Positions 1-10,970 are shown, numbered from the stretch's first letter. The stretch is 64,000 bases of DNA from Torreya grandis (GCA_037957365.1 JARHVA010004231.1:1328501-1392500); one strand, 5' to 3'. Translations and numbers: made by a program. The notes: generated from the letters alone by a model not told the origin.

Positions 1-1306
1 TGGGACGATGTTAGAGACCCACTGTGGATAATCGATGGGCTGGATGAAGGAGACAGAAAGGAGGTGCTGAAGCTCCTCTCTGACAAGGAGGGCAATGCAA
101 GGATGCATCTTTCAAAGCTTTTGCCTGACATGCTTAGCCTCTAGTTTGGTGACAATGTTATGGGTAATGATGGTGGGGTCAATGCCAGGCATATCACTGT
201 AAGTCCAGGCAAAGGCCTTGCTATGGTCGGAGAGGAAATGGGTATAGTCAAGCTGCTCCTAAGCATCTAAAGATTGGCCATTCTTTAAGACATAAGGAAC
301 ATCAAAAGAAGGAAGGTTGATGTCAATGGTTGATTCATTTAACATAACCTAGGTCTCAGAAGGGAGGGAGCACTGGATGAAAGAATCATCAGTGCCCATG
401 TAAGAAAGAATGGCGTCATTGTCAACACAGTGAACAGTGTGAATGGTTGCCGACTCATCTTCGATCATGCTGGGAAAAATGAGAGGGAGAGAATTGGACA
501 CCCCATTGAGCTGATAAGTCAAGGGGTCCAGGTGGATGGTGTTTATGGAAAAAAAAACTAGGAGGAATGGAAACCACTGACTCCGTAGGTGAAGGGGGCG
601 AAACAGGTGAGTGTGGAGGAGATTGGTCAATGATTGGTTCAGGGCAAAGGTCTACAGGGTTTTGAGTAGGGTCATGATATCCTAGACCATATCATTTCTT
701 GGCGTCGTCATCGTTGAGCGGTTGGATAAGCTGATGGGAGCCCTGCTCATAGCATCCGAAACCAAAACCCTTCCATGCACACCTGTGAAGGTAAGTGTGT
801 GCAAAGGCGGGGTTGCCAAGAAATGAGAAATCTGATGTGAAAGGTTAGGGTGAAGAAAGAGGATTACCGTCAATAGGAGCTTGATTAAGCCCCCCATAGA
901 TGAGGTTAGTGCGGAGGTGAGGGGGACCATAAGGTATGATCATCCCTATCCGATGGTCGTAGCTGGGGCTGTGATGAAGGCATCCATACTCTTGTGGAGT
1001 TTGGAACATGTCTAAATCCAACAAGTGATACTCTCCCAATGAAAGTCTTTGGAAGATGTCTTCCATGGGATCTGTGGTCATCGCTTGAAGGGGAGGTGTA
1101 AGGGTGACCGCCTATTGCAAACTGGTCAAAACTTCTACAGATGGAGGCAGTGCCAGGGTTAACGGCTTGATAGGGATGAGGACATCATTTAGACGGTAGG
1201 TGGTGTTGCATGTTTTGAAAGGTGAAGGGTCAACAGGAATGGTGTGGACTTGTCCGTCATGCTCAAATTTCACACAACGGTGTAGGGTGGAGGGGACACA
1301 GGCCAT
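1..1306 (-). pseudogene. T1 pol: end of protease domain, linker and N-terminal reverse transcriptase (partial, broken)
   Basis: The 1112-1306 stretch continues the protease frame after a stop; it reads MACVPSTLHRC and resembles the conserved post-protease segment (LGRPW..AVPSTLHQ) of plant gypsy polyproteins. 845-1081 is in the same frame. By about 650 the frame has shifted, and 349-630 runs on to position 1 in the new frame. There the translation gives FAWTYSDMPGIDPT followed by FIQPIDYPQWVSNIVP, the hallmark start of a plant gypsy RT (FAWSY.DMPG...; Y..W.SNIVPV). Internal stops are present, for example just before the KMHPCIA stretch. The RT catalytic YxDD motif would lie left of the window. 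This is a relic, not a working gene. Confidence 0.82.
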
Positions 1307-1342
1307 GGCGCGGATCCAGGGTCAGCCCAGCAAGATGTTGTA

Positions 1343-2230
1343 TTAAAACTCTCCTTTGATGATGTAGAAGAGCTCTGGGACTATGCGTGGACCAACACGA
1401 ATATGAAGAACAACTGTGCCAATGGTCGTGGTAGTAGTGTCATTGAAAGAGTGCAAGATTGCATCAGTTTTAGAGACGCAATTCTTGGGAAGAGCCAACT
1501 GATCAAAGGCATGGGTGGAGATGATGTTGATGCTAGCGCCCCCATCAATCATAACACATTTAATGCATGTTCGATCGATATAGGCAGTGATGAAGAGGGC
1601 GGCATCCTGATCTTCCATGTTGGATGTAGGAATCTCAGAATCGCTGAATGTAATGGAGGCGACAGGGGCTAAGGAGTGGACAAGGGCAGCAAGTGGTTGG
1701 AGGTCCTCGGGTTGGACCTCTGCTACCTGCAGGGCTTGGATGAGGGCCTGACGATGTTGGGGCGAGGTTTGGATGAGATCGTAGAGGGACATCTTCACAG
1801 GCATCTGGTGAAGCTGTTTCAACATGGAGTCATGGATTGGTCTGAAAGAAGAAGAAGAAGAGGAGGGTTGAGGCACGCTAAGGATAGAAATCTTCAGTTT
1901 AGGTGGTTGAGGTGGATTGACAAAAGGGTAGGTCCAAGGAATGGCAGCTTTTTCTTTTGCCTTGTCCTTTTGTGACCTAGTGGTGATGTGAATGGCATTG
2001 ATTTCAAAGATGGGACGTGAAGGTGATGAAGGAGTTGTAATCGGTTGATGAGATGTAAATGGGTTTGAAGAGGTAGAAGGGTTATCAGAAGGAGTCAGAG
2101 GTCGGTCGAAAGTGTCCTCAAAGAGAAGAGTGTCTTTCTCCAGATAATGATGAATGACAGCCTTGAGGGCACAGCAAGTCTCGGTGTCGTGTCCTGGTGT
2201 ACGATGATATAAACAAAATCTTTGTGTCAT
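1343..2230 (-). pseudogene. T1 second knuckle, spacer and retroviral-type aspartic protease
   Basis: An open stretch of 295 codons. It begins with a knuckle-like motif, FCLYHRTPGHDTETC, at residues about 5-20, followed by a helical LKAVIHHYLEK. A Ser/Pro-rich spacer with a basic patch follows (residues about 50-160). The aspartic protease is at residues about 205-295: its active site reads MIDGGASINIIS (plus-strand about 1520-1556), matching the D-[ST/G]-G-A-S signature of plant gypsy proteases. The protease would cleave the Gag-Pol polyprotein. The frame ends at a stop, but the homologous chain continues in frame in the 1112-1306 stretch, so that stop is probably a late mutation. The frame differs from the upstream spacer, so a frame change lies near 2230-2310. 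Confidence 0.85.
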
Positions 2231-2306
2231 CGAACTAGGAGGGTTTAGACCCGAGAGGTTGGAAAGGCTTGATGGGTGGAAGAGTTATGCTAGAAGTTTG
2301 CAAAAG

Positions 2307-3800
2307 TCATTGCAAGATTAAAGAGTATGAGCCCACTAAAGGGTCCGTGCTCATCGATGTATGCGATGTCGGTGACTTTTGCTTGGGCGAAGTTGGAGGA
2401 GGCTTTTGTACCACCTTCTGGGTTGATGGTGCGATGACAGGCAGAGACAGTACACTCTTCATGAGAGGTACCACCCTTTTGGGAGAGGGTAGGCTAGTGG
2501 TAGGTAAAGGAAGCAAAGGAGGCAACTGGTTTTGATTAGAGGTTGAAGTGGGAAGGATTCTAGTTAAGGTTGAAGGATGCGGGCTCAAAATGGAGGGTAA
2601 TGGTGATGGAAGAGGAGGCGTTCGCCTCTATGGTTTGGCAGTCTTTTGTGATTTGGGTTGAAGACTACTATTGGTTGAAGTCTGGTTTAAGTCCACCTTC
2701 ACTTGTGGATGAGTGAGGTTAGAGACGGGGTGAATGCCAAGCAACTTGATAGGTTTAGGCAGAGTAGATGAGGGTTTTGGTTTTGATAAGGTTGATGGAG
2801 ATGTAGATGGTCTAGAGGCAGAAATCTGATTTTTGTTGATAGTCTTAGGAGGTTCTGCCATGGGAGGATTAGCAGCATGAGATGAGAGGGCCCAGGCTTG
2901 TTGAAGAGCTGTGAGATGGTCCCACAATCCCTGATGTTCCACTTTCCTAGAAGGGAGAAGTTCGAGTCTCTCCACTAGTCGGGAAAATGGCTGAGAAGAT
3001 GCGAGATGAAGTTTGGGCTCTTGAGAAGATGCTGACAGTTATGGGACTGAAGGTATGGTAGTTTCGGCCCCAAAGCATGGTGAAGTCGTGATAGGTTCAT
3101 GTTTGGTTAGAGACGAAGGAGAGATAGGTTCTTCCCTGGGTGGAGAAGAAACTAGAGAATGAAGCTCCTCAAGCGGGTAAAGGGCAGGGATGATAGTGCC
3201 CTCCACTTGTGGTCGAGGAGTAGGAAAGGTTGGGTCTTCCATGGGCAGCAAGAAGGAAGATGGTGAAACTGGCGGTGTTGGTAAAGTTGAGGTGTCCTCC
3301 AAAATGAGAGAAGTTGAGGGAGAACTAACCGGAGAAAGAGGTTCGTCCACATGCGATGGACTAATGGATGAATTCACCTCTTGAGGTTGGTTAGGAATGA
3401 GGGGCGAGACCGTATTGACTATTTGAATATTATGTTCGTGGGTATTGTCAATCAAGGTCTGGACATTGTTTTGAGTTGGTGGATGATTAGGGAATGGTTG
3501 TTTGAAGATATAGATACTCTGATTAGGAGGGGCATTAGGATTGTTGAGGATGAGGTCACCCTTTTCCAACATGTCTTGGATTATGTTTTTAAGGGTTTTA
3601 CAGTTGCCCGTGTCATGACCTTTAACACGGTGGTAGTGCCAGAAGTCATTTTCCCTATACCACGCAGGGATAACGTGTGAGGGATCAAATTGTGGTGGTG
3701 GTCAAATCTGAGGGAGATTGATGGCCCCTTATTTGATGATTTTTTCCAGCACAGACGCGTATGATTCTCCAAGTGGAGTAAACTCTCGCTGTATGTATCT
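2307..3800 (-). pseudogene. T1 gag C-terminal part: first knuckle module and Pro/Ser-rich spacer
   Basis: Continuing in the frame of the gag ORF past stops, the chain reads REFTPLGESYASVLEK and then HYHRVKGHDTGNCKTLK (about 3590-3650), a CHHC-like nucleic-acid-binding knuckle. It is followed by a helical segment ending in a LEKGDLILNN motif. From about 3540 to 2307 the translation is low-complexity Pro/Ser/Thr (open stretches 3039-3572, 2628-2975 and 2307-2588, all in one frame). Three stops lie between 3720 and 3810. A related knuckle recurs about 1.4 kb downstream at the head of the protease ORF. The spacer has no recognisable domain. Confidence 0.75.
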
Positions 3801-5363
3801 CTACTGAAATTGGCGAGTGGCACTCATAGATGTGGATGGTTCAGGTTGATTAGTTGAAGGTGAAGAGGAAGAAGATCTAACAACCACAGCATTTGCTGAA
3901 GCTTTAGATTTAGGATTGGACGAAGAAGGCTTAGAAGAGGGGTCATTGGTTTTGGAGTTAGGATTCTTACTCCGCAACTTGACTTTATTCTCCTCGACGG
4001 CACATAACTCAAGTTTACGAGCCATCGTGAAGGCTTCATCAAAAATGCGAAAGGTCTGAACCCTCAAGGTAGAAGAAATATGTCTAGCGTAGGCTTGAGA
4101 GAAAAGTTCAATAAGCTCAGGCTGGGGTAAGGAAAATGAGAGTTGATTGATAAGGCCCCTCCATCGAGCGATGAAATTAGCAATGGATTCATCCTCGAAC
4201 TGGCGAATAGAATAGAGGTCTGTGATGGAGACCTTCTTGGTGATATTGATGGAGAAATGATCGAGGAAGAGCTGGGCCAGCTGAGTGAACGTGAAGATGG
4301 AATGGCTAGGAAGAAAGCTGTACCAGTCAAGTGCAGCACCCGAGAGAGACATGGGAAACGTGCATAAGAACAACGCATCATCGTGGGCGATAAGGTAACA
4401 GGCGTGTCTGAATTCCCATAAGTGTTGTTGTGGGTCTTCCTTGCTTTGGAAATGAGAAAACTTAGGAAGTTCCCACTGGCTGGGATATGGTCTGATGCGG
4501 ACAGAAGGATGGATGGGCTCGTTGCAAATTTGTTCGTATGAGAGAGTGTTGCGTGAGCCAAAAATGGAGGTCTCTAAGTTGGACATTTTATCCATCAGCA
4601 TCTTGATAATATCTACTGACGGATTGGTGGTTGGAATGCCTCCTAAATTGTAAGGTGCTTGAAAGAGGTTGGAAGAGGTATACGACATAGTCGGTTGTAC
4701 CAATAAGGGCGCAACGTACGGATGACTAGTCGTAGGGATAGAAGAAGTGACTAAGGATGGTTGGATAGAAGGTATGGCTAGGTTTGATGTTGTCATGGGA
4801 GGTTGGTTAGAGGTAACATGGGCCAATGGATAGGTAGCCACCCTAGTGTTGATAGGAGTAAGGGTAGGCAGAATAGAGACGACCAAGTTTTGAAAGGGGG
4901 TAGAAAGTGGTTGAGTGGGCTGAGATTGATAGGGGACCAAAACCCCAGTGAAAGTGGGCCCAACGATGGAAGGAGAGGCCACACTTGGATGGTTGGTAAA
5001 AGGTTGGTCATTGGTTGAGGCAACAGCTTGGGTATTTAAGGGTTGGACTACGGACGCCATTGATACAGCCGCAGTTTCGAGGAGAGAGGTCAGCATTCCA
5101 TAGATTGGATTGCCTGAGGGGTCTCGCATTCGGCTATTCACGAGATAGTGTTGCAAGGCTTTTACGTTGAGGTCCAAGAATCATGTGAAATCTTGGTCCC
5201 CTTCTAGGATAATAGGCGTTTGGGTCGGAGATGGTCTAGTAGGAGTTCTTTCAGTTTCTGAGTTGAACTCCATTATAGGGCTGGTTGTAGGCGGGGTAGA
5301 CGGAAGAGGATGATGCCTCACGTGATCGACTAGAGCCTTGGCTTGGCTATGAGTCAGAACCAT
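3801..5363 (-). pseudogene. T1 gag capsid region (one internal TGA)
   Basis: The ATG at 5361-5363 opens a frame that meets a single TGA at 5181-5183 and then runs in the same frame to 3801 (458 more codons). The N-terminal third is Pro/Ser/Thr-rich. The retrotransposon Gag capsid domain spans about 4560-3990, with landmarks WELPKFSHFQSKEDPQQHL, then FPMSLSGAALDWYSFLP, then FARWRG-like NFIARWRGLINQ and ELIELFSQAY. These are the usual order and wording of the plant gypsy Gag domain, which packages the RNA into virus-like particles. A Lys/Ser/Pro tail follows. It is upstream of the knuckle and protease, as expected. Apart from the TGA and the stops after 3801 the reading frame is well preserved. 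Confidence 0.88.
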
Positions 5364-6160
5364 TCAAGGTAAGGAAGAACGTCCTCACAAGCTCAAACAA
5401 GCAGATAAGAACTAAAAAAGATGAAGACACAAGCAAATCCTAAAACCCTAGAAGTAAATTATTAGGATTATAGTGGCTTATGCCTTAGAATGTGTGTAGA
5501 GGAAGATTGACTTTATGAGTCAGGTCCTAGAAGAAGCAGTCTATGGATGGTTTCGGGTTTTGTTATGGTGCTCAAGAAGTCTGTGTTAGCTTTCGTACAG
5601 GCCTGGTGCTAAGGAGCAAGCTCCCCTCACTTCACGATCCCAGTGGTTAGTTGGTTTTGCTTAGCCAAAATATACTTCCACTATAGTTTAGACTCTGCCA
5701 GAGAATAGAGTTGGCTCTCCCCTTGGTGATGAAATCCAAGTAAGATTGCTGGGATGGGTAAGGTATTTGCTGGGGGATGAAATCCCAGTCGGGCCTTATC
5801 TCAGGTAAGTTAAAATGTTTGTTTTGTGCAGGTGGTTTGGTCGTGTAACATCAAGTGATCTAGATTAATTCAATATGCGGTTTAATTACTATGTGTGATC
5901 TAAGAGATGCAGGCAAACAGAAATGAATGCAAAGTGTTTTAATGCCCAAGTCAAAATGTTTGTTCGTATGAAGACGAATGGAGAAAGAGTCAAAGAATAT
6001 GAGTTTTAGCTAGTCTAGAAGTGTAAGAAAGAAAAGAAAATTTCATTTTAGTCCTGCTTAAGGTGTCATTAAGAAGAGACGAGAGGAGGTGAAAAGGAAG
6101 GAACCTAATGCACCTAAATGAATGAAAGAAAGAAAGAAAGAACCCAAGGAAGGCCCTAGG
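5364..6160 (-). other. T1 5' untranslated leader
   Basis: Between the primer-binding site and the gag ATG lie about 800 bases without a convincing ORF on the element strand. The stretch includes short imperfect repeats (GATGAAATCC..AGT at about 5726 and 5776) and an AAAGAAAG run near 6123-6142. No other gene is seen. Confidence 0.6.
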
Positions 6161-6181
6161 GTCCCACCGGGCGTGCCAGAA
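6161..6181 (-). promoter_or_regulatory. T1 primer-binding-site region
   Basis: On the minus strand the LTR ends ...GAAACA and is followed after two or three bases by TGGCACGCCCGGTGGGAC. This sequence type sits directly after the 5' LTR of many plant gypsy elements and primes minus-strand DNA synthesis from a tRNA. I do not assign the tRNA. It fixes the inner LTR boundary at about 6182. Confidence 0.75.
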
Positions 6182-6558
6182 TGTTTCTATGCAAAATTGC
6201 TTTCTACATTCAAAGAAGAAATAAGAAACTAAAAGAAATGGTCAAGGCTAGGAGATACCTGATAAAGTTGTGCGCACCAAAATCTAACGTTGGAAGATTC
6301 TCCTCTTTGGCTATGGAGGAATGACACCTGTGAAGAAAAGAGACTGAAACATGGAAAAACATTAGTCAAAGGATATGGTGGGCTGTCAGGCGAATGCCCG
6401 ATCCCAGAAGTACGAAGACTTCCTAGAAGGATATCAACCCACTGATAAAAAAGCAGAATATTAGACTAAAGTAGATAAAATGGAAGATAAAATGACAGAA
6501 ATAAAGGACAAAAAATAAAATGCGTACCTGATAATGAAATAAAATGTTCTGTGCAGTT

Positions 6559-6652
6559 GCCGATGTCGGTCTCTGTGTTGCCAGTGTCGGTCGGAAAGGT
6601 GCCGACGTCGGTTAAGATACCGGCATCGGTAGGGGTGGTGACCAGCGTCGGT
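6559..6652. repeat. 21-bp minisatellite with CCGACGTCGG-type palindromic core
   Basis: Five units start at 6559, 6580, 6601, 6619 and 6641. Their cores are GCCGATGTCGGT, GCCAGTGTCGGT, GCCGACGTCGGT, ACCGGCATCGGT and ACCAGCGTCGGT. The third is a perfect 10-bp palindrome. Related GTCGGC/GACGTC words recur at about 7262-7345 in the same LTR. GACGTC is the C-box class of plant bZIP site; regulation is an inference. Confidence 0.8.
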
Positions 6653-6689
6653 CGGGGCAAGTTCTAGACAGAGTCTGAATGAATTACAG

Positions 6690-6840
6690 AAGGTCTAACA
6701 GAGTTGGGATAGGGTCTGGTCAAGGTCGGGACAGGGTTTGGACAGGGTCGGGATAGGGTCTGGACAGGGTCTGAACAAGGTCTAATCAAGGTAATGTCGA
6801 GTCTGGACAGGGTCTAGGGGTTTTGGTCGAGTCTGGACGG
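6690..6840. repeat. G-rich minisatellite, unit about 12 bp (GGGTCTGGACAG type)
   Basis: Repeated variants of GGTC[TG]GGACAGG and GGTCGGGATAG are spaced 10-14 bases apart within the T1 LTR. Units are degenerate. No coding potential is inferred. Confidence 0.7.
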
Positions 6841-7508
6841 AGTTATAGACTGGGATAGTGGGTAGAGATGTAAGGAAGGGACTCAAGGCTCAGGTCTACG
6901 GTCTAAAGATCCAAGATGATAGAAATAGAAACAACAAACAAATAATAACTAGAAAGAAATAAAACAAATAGAGTAAATACTTACCTGCCAGAAGACATGA
7001 TAAAAGCCATGATTGAAGTTGTTGAAGCGTTGCCGTAAGTTGATCAAAGTGAATGCAGATTGGTTGAATGCTGGAGTTGATTGATCGCTAGAGTTTTTTA
7101 AATGTCTGAGTTCGGGGGTCGATTGATTGATTGATTAGATGATTAGCCTTCAGGATTGATCGGCAGATGCTGATGAAGGCGAGGGATGGTTCGAGAGATG
7201 GTTCGATAACCATTCGGAAAACTGATTAGGAACCGAATGATAACTGATAACAGATAACGGTAAGGTGACCAATGTCAGCAAGATTGTCGACGTCAGCTGA
7301 TAAGTGACTGATGTCGGCGACGTCGGCTGGGTAACAACCATCGTCGGCAGATGCACAATGGGGATAGAGTCTAGCTTTAGCTCTGTGCTCATTGTTACAT
7401 GCTGCCAAAGTCAAGGCTAGTGGAAAAAGTGATCGACAAGGGTTGAATAGGAGAAGAAGAATAAAACGGGGGATGACCAGGGGAGTCGACACGATTTCAA
7501 TGTCTACA

Positions 7509-9414
7509 CTTTCAAGTGAAAGTCATGAATAAGCATTTTTCGATTACTTTCAAGTGAAAGTTAGAGATAAACATTTTTAGAGTACTTCAAACTCAACTTT
7601 AGGCATGAGACTTTTTCTGAGTATTTCAAGAAAAATTCATATAGATTTCAATAGATTAATTTTTTTTATCTACTTCACTAATGAATAAGTAGCATAGGGT
7701 TCACAAAGCACCCAAATAAGTGGTGGATTTTTTCATCACTTGTCAAACAAAATTTATATTAGAATAAGAATATTATTTTTCACATTTCAATAATATTTGG
7801 TATGATACATAATATCTGTATTTATTCTTATTTTGTTTTATACTTTAAAATTCAAACTAATTTTGAAAAATTTAAATTTATAAATTATCACATTAAGTAG
7901 ATATTTTGCTTATTGGTTGTGTGCATATGGCCATTGTTCATAGGTATAGTAGATTTTTTAAAAATGATAAGGTGTAAATGGATGTACAAAACATGCTTCA
8001 TTATCCGTTCCTAGGTACATGAAGTTATGCGATTTAATTATGTATTTATTCTGACACACTCGTGCATTCATTGACATACTCGTGCATTCATTGACATATA
8101 CACATCAAAGTACAGTTATTATACAAAAACTTAACTTTTGTACAAGGCTTGTTATTATAATAATTTTAGTGTCATATTGTGTATATAGTCCATCAACTTG
8201 ACTTAGTGTCTTATTGGCATTATCCATGTTATCCTCCCTCTTTTTACATCTATTTGGCCATGATTTTTTCTTGTTCTTAAGTTTTCCATATTTGGGAATC
8301 CCCTCCTTTATCTTTATCTATCTTATTTATCCTTCATATATTTTTATTCCATTTTTTTATCCTCAAGGTGAAATAATTGGTCTCTTTGATCCTACCCTAG
8401 GCAAGATTATACAACCATTGATTGTATATTTTATGTTTTTACAAGCCCTTTTCCCTTCTCTCTTTTATTACTTATTTGGGCTTATTTTTTGGATTCATAT
8501 TTTCTCCTTATGTTAGCTTGTACACTAGTATATATTTAATTTAAAATTTATAAGGTTGTATATACAATTATCGTAAAGGTATTCAATCATCAAGTTATCC
8601 ACACATTTCCAATGGTTTCCAATATTATTTATATTATTTATGAAAATAAAAGTAGTCTAAGAACATTAAATATTTATGTTTCCTCATAAGCGCTACATTT
8701 AATTTTTATTTCCTTTTGTAACTAAATAAGGATGGGTAAATTTCCATGTAGTTGCATCTCCATGTAGGAAAAAGGGAATCAAACTATTACTCAATTTATC
8801 CATTTACACTAGAAAATAATTATATGGCATCTAATTATAGTGTGTGATATACATAGTTAAAAAACCCTTGTGGTTTCCCTAGCCAAATATTTCTTCCTTT
8901 ATCTCTTTCTCTAATGTTTTGTGGAAACCTAGGATAAAATAACTTAAGATAAAAATCAAACAATTTTGTCTATTGATTTAACATAGTGTAGGTATAAGGG
9001 TGGTATGATATGTGAAAATGAACTTGAACAAAAATAATTATATGTCATAAAGTTTTTAAAGATAATTATAAAACTTTAGGACACAATCATACATTAAAAT
9101 TAGTGATTGATGATATTGATCATGGCACTATGATTATAAACAATGAACCCATCCTAGTAGAGTTAAAGGCTCATATTTCAAACACATGATCACATAGACC
9201 TACATAGTCCATATTTACACTCAAAAGTTCATGATTCCATCAAGGAGTGATTGTTCCTTAAAAAATCATTTTTTTTTACTTAGTTTAGTATGTTTTCAAT
9301 TTCTCATTATTGTTTTTAGTTCCTTTTGGTAGGTATAGGGTAAAACAAAGGTTGTTTTTTATTGTCATATTATTTATAACATTTTGTAAATTGTTTAGTT
9401 GATTATGCACATAA

Positions 9415-9420
<6 letters not shown>
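7509..9420. other. AT-rich flank without recognisable gene
   Basis: No coherent coding region. Minor structure: two copies, about 43 bases apart (from 7508 and 7551), of a short palindrome ACTTTCA-AG-TGAAAGT directly outside the T1 LTR, and a direct repeat of about 22 bp (ACTCGTGCATTCATTGACAT) at 8057-8098. The plus-strand open stretch at 8214-8516 is Phe/Leu/Ile-rich from AT-rich DNA and is not treated as a gene. Confidence 0.6.
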
Positions 9421-9467
<47 letters not shown>

Positions 9468-9575
9468 ACATATAAAAATGTGATTATATATGTTCTACAT
9501 TATCATCTTAGTATTGGGTTATAGATTACATATTGAACATATATAATCACATTTTTATATGTTATTATATTATAT

Positions 9576-9619
<44 letters not shown>

Positions 9620-9722
9620 ATATAATATAATATAATATAATATAATATAATAACATATAAAAATGTGATTATATATGTTCAATATGTAATCTATAACCCA
9701 ATACTAAGATGATAATGTAGAA
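9421..9722. repeat. Nested foldback (inverted repeat) with (TA)n core
   Basis: 9493-9567 and 9648-9722 are perfect inverted copies of 75 bases; the arms run on imperfectly into a (TA)n/(ATAAT)n centre, making a palindrome of about 230 bases. A second, overlapping hairpin has 33-base perfect arms at 9463-9495 and 9535-9567. A (TA)22 tract (9421-9464) abuts the outer left side. The structure resembles a MITE-like or foldback element or a palindrome made during repair. I see no transposase or clear target duplication. Confidence 0.9.
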
Positions 9723-10274
9723 TCATGGCATGTAAGGATGTCAAAACATAAGGGAGAATCAAGTGATATACCCCAATAGTACCCCATAAATATGGATAAG
9801 TGAGATGTCAAGATGTAACAAAATGCCATAACATGGATAAGATATATAAATAAATGTATCAAGTGTAGTAACCATAATGTAACTAAAATGTATGAAAGAT
9901 ATCAAGATAAGGCCCATCTTGATATAATAAATTTAGGATCAATAGAAAATTAGTCTAATAGGAAATATATAGTTAAGATAGGATTAATAATATTCATGGA
10001 GAAGACGTATTTGCATCAATAAGTGATATAATGGTATTTCCCCAATATAAGTGTAATATGCCCCATTAAGGGTAAAATTTAATAAATGAATCCCATGGTA
10101 AAAGTGGTAATAATATTCTCCCATGATGTACAACAATGTGGCTATAATATGGAAAATATAGAATCAACATAGTAGAATGTTGTTTTCAATAATATAAGAT
10201 ACACTTAATAAAACATGAGGAAGGAGTAAAAAATGTAAAATAAAATCACTATAAATTCTTATTTGTAATACATG
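9723..10274. other. AT-rich sequence, nothing recognised
   Basis: No gene, known repeat or RNA identified; only short open stretches expected by chance. Confidence 0.5.
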
Positions 10275-10970
10275 TTGAACATGATGTCCTAATAATGTAA
10301 ATAAGAGAGAAGAATGTACCCACATGTCTTTTGATAGGTGAAATGATATCAATGAATTGATAAAAAATATGATTGAATAATTTTTAAAGTAAATTTATAA
10401 AAGGCAAGTGGCATATATATGGTAATTAAACCTTAAAATATATTAATTTATTCATTTGAAACTATATTTTTTACTGATTTTAACTCTAAGAGATAATATA
10501 TAGAAGTCAAACAAGCTAGGATTCTTAACCAATTAGAGTGTGTGCACATGTGTGTCACTATCAAGGAGGATAAAGATTTGGTGAGTACTAAATCTAAGGT
10601 TTTTTTTTCAAAATTTTAGAAATTTTTTAGTTTTATAAAAAATATTGAACATGGTGTCCCAATAATGTAAATAATAGAGTGGAATGTACCCAAATCTCTT
10701 TTGGTATGTGAAATGATATCACTAAATTGAAAAGGGTATGCTTGAATAATTGTTAAATAAAATTTATAAAAGTTAAGTAGGGTATAATTTAATTTAAATT
10801 AAAAATATATTCATTTAATCATTCAAAACTATACAATTTATAGATTTAAACTCTCAAAGGTATGATATGGTATCTAGACAATCAGGATTCCTATTTGATT
10901 GGAGCATGTGAACCTCTGTCACTACAAAGTGGGCTATAGAGTTGGTGAGTAGTAAACCTAAGTTTTTTTG
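10275..10970. repeat. Old diverged tandem duplication, unit about 330 bp
   Basis: Copy 1 begins TTGAACATGATGTCCTAATAA at 10275 and copy 2 begins TTGAACATGGTGTCCCAATAA at 10645, an offset of 370. Landmarks stay in step: AATGTACCCA, GTGAAATGATATCA, TTATAAAAG, GTCACTA and GGTGAGTA.TAAA.CTAAG. The copies differ at many positions and by small indels. No function is visible. Confidence 0.8.

Larger units (their letters stand above)
1..7508 (-). mobile_element. T1: Ty3/gypsy LTR retrotransposon, 5' portion (cut by window edge)
   Basis: Seen: reading right to left there is an LTR (6182-7508), a primer-binding site (6161-6180), a gag region, a Pro/Ser/Thr-rich spacer, an aspartic protease and the start of reverse transcriptase, which runs off position 1. 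This gag-PR-RT order is that of Ty3/gypsy. The CHHC-like knuckles with a GHDT core and the protease-to-RT linker resemble Tat/Ogre-group elements, which is an inference. The 3' half and 3' LTR lie outside the window, so no target duplication can be checked. The element is clearly richer in G+C and CpG than everything to its right, suggesting a younger or less mutated insertion, yet its frames carry several stops and at least two frame changes. Confidence 0.9.
6182..7508 (-). repeat. T1 5' LTR
   Basis: On the plus strand the block begins TGTTTCTATGC next to the primer-binding site and ends AATGTCTACA at 7508, so on the element strand it runs TGTAGACATTG...GAAACA with TG/CA ends, about 1.33 kb. 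The outer boundary coincides with an abrupt drop in G+C. An alternative outer end, TGTCGACTCCCC, would be 7491. The second LTR is outside the window, so the boundary rests on the ends and composition only. It contains a GACGTC-type minisatellite and a GGGTCTGGACA minisatellite. Confidence 0.72.

Noticed and set aside
682..930. Minus-strand open frame of 82 codons in T1 pol
   Set aside because: It overlaps the in-frame pol linker at 845-1081 in another frame and has no motif. It may hold part of the shifted pol chain but cannot be assigned.
6559..6652. CRISPR-like direct repeats with spacers
   Set aside because: Units are contiguous 21-bp minisatellite repeats with degenerate spacers in a plant LTR; there are no unique spacers or cas genes.
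8214..8516. 100-codon plus-strand open frame rich in Phe, Leu, Ile and Tyr, membrane-protein-like
   Set aside because: Composition is what AT-rich DNA gives by chance. There is no recognisable family, no repeat or paralogue in the window and no splice context.
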